DNA of 5,420 nucleotides from an uncultured Eubacteriales bacterium (GTDB taxonomy: Bacteria; Bacillota_A; Clostridia; Lachnospirales; Lachnospiraceae), in assembly GCA_902803345.1 (NCBI GenBank), contig CADCPV010000067.1, positions 1 through 5,420 on the forward strand. The letters run 5' to 3'. The translations under genes were made by a program, and so were the position numbers. Numbering within the stretch: position 1 is the first letter of the stretch; each line of letters starts with the position of its first letter. Positions 1 to 4,653 of this stretch are shown piece after piece. The notes under the pieces were generated by a model that was not told the origin of the DNA, did no database searches, and saw only the letters and a list, made by a program, of their open reading frames with translations.

Positions 1-405
1 CTTCTCACAATGCTTATCGGCGGCATGTGCGCAGATGATTTCAGGGCGATCATTCCGCTTTCACCGGCCTGGATGATTCCGGACGGCGCGCGGGCGGGAA
101 ACATGCTCGGAATTCCCTATGATCCGAAGCATATCCCGGATGAACTCAGCGCGGGAGAGCTGACACTTTCCGGAAACTACCTGCGTGTCGCGCAGACCAT
201 TCATCCGGAGGACGAGATCGTGCGCTACGAAGGCCCGGTTCTGATCATCCAGGGGGACGAAGACGAGGCTGTCCCGCTTTCCTGCGCAAAAAAAGCAGCG
301 GAGCTTTACAAAAACGCGAAACTAATCATAATCAAAGGAGATGACCACTGCTATACAAGGCATCTTCAGGAGGTTGTGGCAGCAGTCAAGGAATTCTTCG
401 CATAA
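1..405 (+). CDS. alpha/beta-hydrolase, probable feruloyl/cinnamoyl-type esterase (5' end missing)
   Basis: C-terminal part of a serine hydrolase; the reading frame is open from base 1 and ends at TAA 403-405. Seen: the acid residue of the triad in the motif IIQGDEDEAVP (Asp encoded at 262-264, strand 6/7 turn) and the catalytic His in KGDDHCY (His at 346-348), with the usual spacing and a closing helix VVAAVKEFF. The stretch IIPLSPAWMIPDGARAGNML followed by a cap-like insertion, IPDEL, and GNYLRVAQTI closely resembles what I remember of Est1E, a cinnamoyl ester hydrolase of Butyrivibrio proteoclasticus, so release of hydroxycinnamic acids from plant cell-wall esters is a reasonable guess. The Ser nucleophile elbow (GxSxGG) must lie just a few residues upstream of the window edge. 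No signal peptide can be judged. An ATG at base 10 is internal and is not the true start. Fold assignment is firm; substrate is inference. Confidence 0.88.
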   Translation, partial: LLTMLIGGMCADDFRAIIPLSPAWMIPDGARAGNMLGIPYDPKHIPDELSAGELTLSGNYLRVAQTIHPEDEIVRYEGPVLIIQGDEDEAVPLSCAKKAAELYKNAKLIIIKGDDHCYTRHLQEVVAAVKEFFA

Positions 406-447
406 ACAGATGAGACACGGGACTGGTTCCCGTGTCTCATCTGTTTA
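403..447. terminator. 20-bp perfect inverted repeat, probable bidirectional terminator
   Basis: Arms 403-422 and 428-447 are perfect reverse complements of 20 bp with a 5-base loop (ctggt). The first three bases of the left arm are the TAA stop codon of the esterase gene. The repeat lies between the converging esterase and lipoprotein genes, where a shared terminator is expected. The stem starts AAAC and ends GTTT, so a short U stretch exists on both strands but is paired within the stem; there is no long free T tract. Terminator function is inference from position and stem strength. Confidence 0.75.
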
Positions 448-463
448 TGTTCGATCAGATTAA

Positions 464-595
464 TTATTTCTGTACCACCTCAACCGGAACAGGCGCCGGA
501 TGGATGACTTCAACCGTGCGGCTTCTTGCTTTTCCGCAGGAAACCAGCAAAAACGCTGCAAGGGCAATCAGTGCAAATACAAGAATCTTTTTCAT
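464..595 (-). CDS. small secreted lipoprotein, 43 residues
   Basis: The frame runs from ATG (593-595 read on the - strand) to TAA at 464-466. The start is supported by AAGGAGG (complement of 605-611) with a 9-base gap to the ATG. The protein opens with a classic lipoprotein signal peptide: MKK, a hydrophobic core ILVFALIALAAFLL, then the lipobox L17-V-S-C20 followed by Gly. Cleavage by signal peptidase II before Cys20 would leave a lipid-anchored mature peptide of only 24 residues: a basic patch (GKARSR) and then a valine- and proline-rich tail PAPVPVEVVQK. No known domain; function unknown. Such peptides resemble entericidin-like or other tiny envelope lipoproteins in architecture only. It lies 75 bases downstream of the MATE gene on the same strand, but that gap holds an ECF-type promoter (630-658), so it may be transcribed separately. 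The clear signal peptide, lipobox and ribosome binding site make it a credible gene despite its size. Confidence 0.85.
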   Translation of the reverse strand: MKKILVFALIALAAFLLVSCGKARSRTVEVIHPAPVPVEVVQK

Positions 596-629
596 GGCAT
601 CCGGCCTCCTTTTTGTCTCTATGTCTATA

Positions 630-658
630 AAGACGAAAAAACCGGGCTGCAGGTTGCA
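630..658 (-). promoter_or_regulatory. ECF-sigma-type promoter upstream of the small lipoprotein gene
   Basis: On the - strand, TGCAAC (complement of 653-658) is followed after exactly 17 bases by CGTCTT (complement of 630-635). An AAC -35 box and a CGTC -10 box are the hallmarks of extracytoplasmic-function sigma promoters in Bacillota. The spacer holds a G-T6 run directly before the -10 box, as does the promoter in front of the ECF sigma gene at 2200-2228; by my count the two spacers agree at 10 of 17 positions. Expected start of transcription is near 623, giving a leader of about 28 bases that contains the AAGGAGG site. The element is inferred from sequence only. Confidence 0.5.
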
Positions 659-670
659 TCTATTTCAGGT

Positions 671-2095
671 TTACAGCTTAATATTGACCCAGTTTCCTTT
701 CTTCACACGGATGTGCAGCAGGATCCAGCGGACCATCGCATCGATGACGAAGCTGATCCAGGGGCCGGTGAAGGCAAACTGTGCATTCGGGAAGGCCTTG
801 TTCAGCGGATAGCAGCAGATAAAGGTGAGAAGCGGCCGCAGGATTGCGACGCTGATCAGGGATACCAGTGCGACATAGCGTACATCGCCCGCACCCCGAA
901 GACAGCCGGCGAGCATAACACGCATGTTCTGCGGATAGATGCCTAAAAGCAGGACAAGGAAGGAAACCGCACAGCCGTAGATGACGAGCTGGTCCTCCGT
1001 GAACAGCGTCGGCAGCCAGTTCCGCCCGAAGAAGGTAAAAAGCATGATCGCGACGGACATGAAGATTGAAATCCGCTCGCCGACCCGCACATAGGCCATG
1101 GCTTTTTTCTTGGTGTTTGCACCGAGAGACTGCCCGACGAGGGAGGTACAGGCGGAACTGACGCCGTCGCCGAGACAGAAGGTCAGGGAACTGACCTGTC
1201 CGACGATCTGGGAAGCCGCGAAGGCTGCCGTGCCGACGCCGGCGATCAGTTTGCCGTTCAGAAGGAAGCCGATCCGCATGCAGACTGACTCTAAAATAGT
1301 GCCGGAGCCGACTTTGATAATGCTGCCGAGTGTCGCGCGGTCGAAGCGGAAGCCCTTAAAAGGCCGGAGCGACAGATAGCCGCTCTTTCGCATGACGACG
1401 ATGATTGCAATCACGCTTGAGACACAGGTTCCGATCGCAGTCGCGATGGCGGCGCCCCGGACGCCGAGGGCCGGGAAGCCGAGATGGCCGCTGATCAGGC
1501 AGTAGTTCAGGAAAATGTTCACGAGGTTCGCCGAAACATTGACGACCATCGTAATCCGGGTCTTGCCGATGCCGCGCATCGCCGAACAGATGCAGATCGC
1601 CCAGCAGTTCGGGATGAAAGCCATCGAAATAACCCGGAAATAAATCACCGCGTCCGAAAGCGTTTCCTCGCTGCCGCCCGCAAGCTTCAGAAGCGGCGTC
1701 GCCAAAAGAATGCCGAGCGCAGTCATGAGGATACCGATGAAGGTCACAAGGAGCAATGACTGCCGAAGACAGGAGTTTGCCTGATCCTGCCGGCCTTCTC
1801 CTTTTCTTCGTGCGATGACGGCCATCGTTCCGGTGCAGATTGCCTGCGCGACGAGGAGAATAATCATGCGCGGCTGGGCGCAGAGCCCGACCGAGGTGAT
1901 CGCCGCCGGCCCGAGCTTTCCGACCATCATCGTGTCGAACGAATTCATTAAGGTGAGAAGCAGCCCCTCCAGAGCCGCCGGCCAGGCGATCTGGAGGACT
2001 TTTTTATACATGGAGCCAAGCGACTCCTGATCCCCTTCGTCCCGCGTATAGCGGAAGCCCAAAAGGAGATTAGAGAATTTATTGGAAAATTCCAT
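671..2095 (-). CDS. MATE-family multidrug/toxin efflux transporter
   Basis: A 474-residue membrane protein of typical MATE length (about 450) with two homologous halves and about 12 hydrophobic segments. Family motifs seen: LMNSFDTMMVGKLGPAAITS (residues 49-68, helix 1-2 region with the conserved Asp54 and VGKLG), RGIGKTR (174-180), NIFLNYCLI followed by GFPALGVRGAAIATAIG (193-222) in the first half, and VGQSLGA (320-326) with CLRGAGDVRY (398-407) in the second. MATE proteins export cationic drugs or metabolites across the cytoplasmic membrane in exchange for Na+ or H+; the substrate cannot be read here. The ATG at 2093-2095 has AAGGA (complement of 2105-2109) nine bases upstream. Met29 (MYKKVLQIAWP) is where many relatives begin and has AGGAG 12 bases upstream, so the 28-residue charged N-terminal extension may be optional. 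The gene is divergent from the ECF sigma gene and has its own extended -10 promoter. Confidence 0.95.
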   Translation of the reverse strand: MEFSNKFSNLLLGFRYTRDEGDQESLGSMYKKVLQIAWPAALEGLLLTLMNSFDTMMVGKLGPAAITSVGLCAQPRMIILLVAQAICTGTMAVIARRKGEGRQDQANSCLRQSLLLVTFIGILMTALGILLATPLLKLAGGSEETLSDAVIYFRVISMAFIPNCWAICICSAMRGIGKTRITMVVNVSANLVNIFLNYCLISGHLGFPALGVRGAAIATAIGTCVSSVIAIIVVMRKSGYLSLRPFKGFRFDRATLGSIIKVGSGTILESVCMRIGFLLNGKLIAGVGTAAFAASQIVGQVSSLTFCLGDGVSSACTSLVGQSLGANTKKKAMAYVRVGERISIFMSVAIMLFTFFGRNWLPTLFTEDQLVIYGCAVSFLVLLLGIYPQNMRVMLAGCLRGAGDVRYVALVSLISVAILRPLLTFICCYPLNKAFPNAQFAFTGPWISFVIDAMVRWILLHIRVKKGNWVNIKL

Positions 2096-2134
2096 GACAG
2101 CAGTTCCTTTTCACGATCAGATATATTACAATAC

Positions 2135-2143
2135 ATTATAACA
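2135..2143 (-). promoter_or_regulatory. extended -10 promoter for the MATE gene
   Basis: On the - strand the sequence TGTTATAAT gives a perfect TATAAT -10 box (complement of 2135-2140) with the TG of an extended -10 element in the correct place (2141-2143). At the -35 distance there is only a T-rich stretch without a convincing TTGACA, which fits the extended -10 type. The transcript would begin near 2128 and carry a leader of about 33 bases that includes the AAGGA site of the MATE gene. Confidence 0.7.
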
Positions 2144-2199
2144 CGTTTACAGGAAAAAACACGGGGAAATGAAATTTTTCTAAAAATCTTTTCCAGATC

Positions 2200-2228
2200 T
2201 GTAACCTTTCGTCGCGTTTTTCCGCTTA
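2200..2228 (+). promoter_or_regulatory. ECF-type, probably autoregulated promoter of the sigma/anti-sigma operon
   Basis: TGTAAC (2200-2205), a 17-base spacer containing G-T5 just before the -10 region, and CGCTTA (2223-2228). The AAC -35 motif and the CG-starting -10 box fit extracytoplasmic-function sigma promoters and not the housekeeping consensus; I see no good TTGACA/TATAAT pair on this strand of the intergenic region. An A/T-rich stretch (about 2168-2192) lies just upstream, where an alpha-CTD UP element would sit. Transcription would start near 2235, leaving only about 18 leader bases, which contain AAGGAGG at 2237-2243, nine bases before the ATG. Autoregulation is inferred from the usual behaviour of such operons. 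Confidence 0.6.
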
Positions 2229-2252
2229 TCAGGGTGAAGGAGGGCAGAGTCC

Positions 2253-2813
2253 ATGGATGACCGGTCGATTATCAATCTGTATCTTGCCCGGGACGATCAG
2301 GCAATTGCCGAGACCGAAAAGGCCTACGGCGCGCTGCTTGTGCGCTTTTCAGAGCGGATTCTTGAAAACCGCGAAGACGCGGAAGAGGTCGAAAACGACA
2401 CCCTGATTCAGTGCTGGAACCGGATTCCGCCGAATACGCCGTATGAGTATTTCCGGGCTTTTCTTCTGAAAATCGCGCGGCACCTCTCTTTTGACCGGCT
2501 GCGGACGATGAAGGCACAGAAGCGGAATGTCGAGATCGTCGAACTGACGCAGGAAATGGCGGAGTGCCTGCCTTCCGGCGGGACGACCGAAGATGAGGCG
2601 GAAGGAAATCTCCTCCGGGAGGCTCTGAATCGCTGGCTTCGGAACCTTGCGCCGGACAAGCGTGCTTTTTTCATCCGCAGGTATTTTTTTGCCGAGAGCA
2701 TCCGTGAAATTGCAGAGGCAACCGGAGCGAAGGAGAGCCGTATAAAGGTGACTCTGTACCGCACAAGAGAGGCGCTTCGTACATTTCTGGAAAAGGAGGG
2801 ATATCGGATATGA
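2253..2813 (+). CDS. ECF-family RNA polymerase sigma factor
   Basis: A 186-residue sigma-70 family factor with only regions 2 and 4, the normal make-up and length of an extracytoplasmic-function sigma. Region 2 covers about residues 20-85: REDAEEVENDTLIQCWNRIP (40-59) is the region 2.2 core-binding helix and YFRAFLLKIARHLSFDRLR (66-84) is regions 2.3-2.4, which melt and read the -10 box. A short linker with LPSGGTTEDEAE precedes region 4 (about 124-180), whose helix-turn-helix SIREIAEATGAKESRIKVTL (149-168) and following YRTREALRTFLEKEGY should read the -35 box. The N-terminal pattern MDDRSIINLYLARDDQAIAE and the ending LEKEGY are typical of a large clostridial sigma family usually paired with a membrane protein encoded directly downstream. 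The start has AAGGAGG nine bases upstream. The stop codon overlaps the next gene as ATGA, indicating translational coupling. Signal and targets are unknown. Confidence 0.95.
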   Translation: MDDRSIINLYLARDDQAIAETEKAYGALLVRFSERILENREDAEEVENDTLIQCWNRIPPNTPYEYFRAFLLKIARHLSFDRLRTMKAQKRNVEIVELTQEMAECLPSGGTTEDEAEGNLLREALNRWLRNLAPDKRAFFIRRYFFAESIREIAEATGAKESRIKVTLYRTREALRTFLEKEGYRI

Positions 2814-3949
2814 AGGGTGAAAAACTTCTGGAGGAAATGGAACACGTGGATCCGGAGCTTCTGAAGGAAGCAGAAGGATACCAGGTGAATAGAGCAAGAC
2901 AAAAAAAGCAGTTGGTTACAATTATCGCGGCGGCAGCTGCGGTCGTCCTCACAGTCGGTGCTGTGGGGCTCGGCGTTGGAATGAACCTTCGGCAGCGGGA
3001 AGGAAACGGAACCGGCCAGGAGGAAAGCGTCAGTCCGGCAGGTGAGACGGGTACGGCTGACGGGACGGCAGATCAGGAAGGAAACGGATCCGAACACGGG
3101 GAAAGCTGGGAAACGAGGGTTTCTTCGCAGGAGGAAACCTTGCCGGAAGCAGAGACTGAACTCTGGCGTGAAAAGAGCTGGGAGGAGAAGACGCTTCCGG
3201 AGCGTTTCCGTGAATTTGACTATCAGGGCGCACAGTACTCGCTGCGGGCGGCGGCGGAGGCAAGCCGCGCCGGAGAAAAATTAGCGGATGTGACGCTCCG
3301 GGGAGAGGACCCGTACACCGGCAGCCTGTACGAGACGACGGGCGAGGTGTTCCGCCTGAACGGATTTTCTGAAAAAACAGCTGTCGTGCTGCGGTTTAAT
3401 GAAAGCGGAGAACAGTTCGTCGCGATGAGCCCGGATTACCGGCCGGCAACGCTCGGCGCCTTTCTGCTTGAGGCAAATGCCGAGGAACTTATTACGGTTC
3501 CCGGAAAGGCGTATTATCGCTACTACGACGCGGAAAACCGAGTCCATACTGTTACCTTTGAAGGCGTAACAAAGGAAGCCGTGCTGTCGTGGCTTCGTGA
3601 AAATGCTGCGGCGGAGGGTGTGGATTTTGATTCGGTCATGAACCTTCCGGAGAATGTTGTAAGTTATATCAATTGCGGTGTTTCCGCAGCGGATTTCGAG
3701 CGCATTAACGTATCGCTCAACTTTACGAAAAGCGGCTATGTGTGGACAAACCTGTTTGACGTCGGTCTTTCCTTCCATGTCGGAGAGGAGGCTGTGCAGC
3801 AATTTGAACAGTACCTGAAGACGAACCTGCAGGGTTACGAATATGTACAGGAGGCTGATCCGGAGGCCGGGACGACAGAAGATATGGGTGCGGAGTCGGG
3901 ATTTGAGACATCGCCGCAGACGGAAGGCGCGGAAACAGTGGAAGAGTAA
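2810..3949 (+). CDS. membrane partner of the ECF sigma factor, probable anti-sigma/sensor protein with unrecognised outer domain
   Basis: A 379-residue protein starting within the stop codon of the sigma gene (ATGA overlap, AAGGAGG at 2793-2799 ten bases upstream). Layout: a short cytoplasmic N-terminus with LLEEMEHVDPELLKEAEGY (6-24), a motif that recurs in proteins encoded after this type of clostridial sigma factor; basic residues (RARQKK, 28-33); one transmembrane helix (about 35-58, rich in Ala, Val and Gly); a low-complexity Gly/Glu/Ser/Thr linker (about 62-115); an outer domain (about 116-345); and an acidic Glu/Thr tail to the end. The topology (N-in, C-out) fits an anti-sigma that holds the factor at the membrane until an envelope signal arrives. 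There is no HxxxCxxC zinc anti-sigma motif, so it is not the ZAS type; the cytoplasmic part is only about 34 residues. The outer domain is Tyr-rich with alternating beta-like strands and matches nothing I can name. Role is inferred from gene order and topology. Confidence 0.8.
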   Translation: MKGEKLLEEMEHVDPELLKEAEGYQVNRARQKKQLVTIIAAAAAVVLTVGAVGLGVGMNLRQREGNGTGQEESVSPAGETGTADGTADQEGNGSEHGESWETRVSSQEETLPEAETELWREKSWEEKTLPERFREFDYQGAQYSLRAAAEASRAGEKLADVTLRGEDPYTGSLYETTGEVFRLNGFSEKTAVVLRFNESGEQFVAMSPDYRPATLGAFLLEANAEELITVPGKAYYRYYDAENRVHTVTFEGVTKEAVLSWLRENAAAEGVDFDSVMNLPENVVSYINCGVSAADFERINVSLNFTKSGYVWTNLFDVGLSFHVGEEAVQQFEQYLKTNLQGYEYVQEADPEAGTTEDMGAESGFETSPQTEGAETVEE

Positions 3950-3955
3950 GAGCGT

Positions 3956-3981
3956 ACAGACCTTTTTTACCCCGGGTCTGT
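3956..3981. terminator. weak hairpin between converging genes, possible terminator
   Basis: ACAGACC (3956-3962) and GGTCTGT (3975-3981) form a perfect 7-bp stem, extendable by one G-T pair, around a 10-12 base loop that contains a T6 run. It lies in the 41-base gap between the stop codons of the sigma-partner gene and bioY, where a shared terminator is expected. No T tract follows the stem on either strand, so ordinary intrinsic termination would be inefficient. Position is the main argument. Confidence 0.4.
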
Positions 3982-3990
3982 CCCGATGCA

Positions 3991-4563
3991 TTACCTGAAA
4001 AGCCCTGCCTTTCTCAGCGTCCGTCGAAGAAGCCGCCCGAGGATCGTCGCGAGCACGATTTTCCCAAGGTCAACCGGGATGAAGGGGACAACGCAGACAG
4101 AGAGTGCGTAGGAGAGCGTTGCTTTTGCCTGGATCATGAACCAGGCGGTGCCGAACAGATACAGGGCGGCGGTCCCGAGCAGGAGGCCGAGAACCGGAAA
4201 GAGAATGTTGACCGGTTTTTTCTCAAAACGAGGCGCTCTTCGCATGAACAGTCCGCCGATCAGCACAAGAAACAGATAACCTAAGAGATACCCGCCGGTG
4301 GGACCCGCGATTTTCGCGATTCCGCCGGCGTATCCTGTGAAGACCGGAAGCCCGAATGCTCCGAGAAGGAGATAAACCGCGCAGGACGAAAGCGCAGACC
4401 GGGTCGGGAGCACATAGATCGACAGATACAGGATCAGCGTTGCAAGCGTCACCGGGATCGGCCCGATCGGAATCGTCAGCGGCGCAAGGACCGAGAGAAG
4501 CGCCGCGAAAACAGCGGCGGCTGCAAGTTCATAAACAGTAGCTTTTTTCATAACTTTACCCAT
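3991..4563 (-). CDS. bioY: biotin ECF transporter substrate-binding (S) component BioY
   Basis: A 190-residue membrane protein with about six hydrophobic segments, the length and shape of BioY. Family motifs seen: IPIGPIPVTLATL (31-43), YLLLGAFGLPVFTG (64-77), GPTGGYLLGY (87-96) and PFIPVDLGK (160-168) before the last helix. BioY captures biotin at the outer face of the membrane and works with the energising module EcfT plus the ATPases EcfA and EcfA', none of which is in this window; a shared (group II) module encoded elsewhere is likely. No biotin synthesis gene is adjacent, which fits scavenging by an auxotroph but does not prove it. The ATG at 4561-4563 has no Shine-Dalgarno sequence and lies only six bases after a perfect -10 box. 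The alternative Met5 (MKKATVYEL) also lacks a clear site, so the message is probably leaderless or has a 12-base leader. Confidence 0.95.
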   Translation of the reverse strand: MGKVMKKATVYELAAAAVFAALLSVLAPLTIPIGPIPVTLATLILYLSIYVLPTRSALSSCAVYLLLGAFGLPVFTGYAGGIAKIAGPTGGYLLGYLFLVLIGGLFMRRAPRFEKKPVNILFPVLGLLLGTAALYLFGTAWFMIQAKATLSYALSVCVVPFIPVDLGKIVLATILGRLLRRTLRKAGLFR

Positions 4564-4569
4564 ATCCGA

Positions 4570-4598
4570 ATTATAACACTTTTTTATCCGGTTGACAA
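4570..4598 (-). promoter_or_regulatory. housekeeping promoter of bioY
   Basis: On the - strand TTGTCA (complement of 4593-4598; five of six consensus bases), a 17-base spacer and a perfect TATAAT (complement of 4570-4575), with TG of an extended -10 one base upstream. Six bases (4564-4569) separate the -10 box from the ATG of bioY, so the predicted first transcribed base is the A of that start codon (4563). This should be a strong promoter unless repressed. Confidence 0.85.
4590..4598. promoter_or_regulatory. possible BirA-like operator half-site over both -35 boxes
   Basis: GGTTGACAA on the + strand (TTGTCAACC on the -) matches one arm of the BirA operator, whose known arms are of the form TTGTwAACC / GGTTwACAA. 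BirA represses biotin uptake and synthesis genes in many Bacillota, and this site lies exactly on the bioY promoter. No convincing second arm is present at the usual spacing on either side, and the match is partly forced by the TTGACA -35 box, so this is a weak call. Confidence 0.22.
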
Positions 4599-4620
4599 GG
4601 CGGCGCCTCTGAAGTACGAT
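4592..4620 (+). promoter_or_regulatory. housekeeping promoter of the NTF2-like gene
   Basis: A perfect TTGACA (4592-4597), a 17-base spacer and TACGAT (4615-4620; four of six consensus bases, including the key TA at the start and T at the end). Transcription would begin near 4627 and the leader of about 27 bases contains AAGGA at 4641-4645. The -35 box overlaps that of the bioY promoter on the other strand by five bases, so the two promoters cannot be occupied at the same time. Confidence 0.65.
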
Positions 4621-4653
4621 ATAGACAGTATTTCAGAAGAAAGGATCGGGACC

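Noticed and set aside
592..600. A second ATG five bases upstream of the lipoprotein start, giving the three-codon frame ATG-CCA-TGA that overlaps the real ATG.
   Set aside because: It is only four bases from the AGGAGG site, too close for efficient initiation, while the ATG at 595 has a nine-base gap and opens a signal peptide. Regulatory start-stop use is possible but unsupported.
432..946. Two overlapping + strand open frames of 126 and 148 codons.
   Set aside because: They lie opposite the lipoprotein gene and the end of the MATE gene, have no ribosome binding site or recognisable domain, and their composition is that of an antisense shadow.
2145..2205. Imperfect inverted pair GTTTACAG / CTGTAAC in the MATE-sigma intergenic region, as a possible shared operator.
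   Set aside because: The arms are short, differ by one base in length and are about 46 bases apart; the right arm is explained by the ECF -35 box.
2893..2924. A - strand TGTAAC followed by a T-rich run inside the anti-sigma gene, as a third ECF promoter.
   Set aside because: No CG-type -10 box is at the 17-base spacing, and the site lies antisense within a coding region.
2349..3097. Long - strand open frames opposite the sigma and anti-sigma genes.
   Set aside because: The + strand frames have clear sigma domains, coupling and ribosome binding sites; the opposing frames are Arg/Ser/Pro-rich without motifs, as expected for the complement of GC-rich coding DNA.
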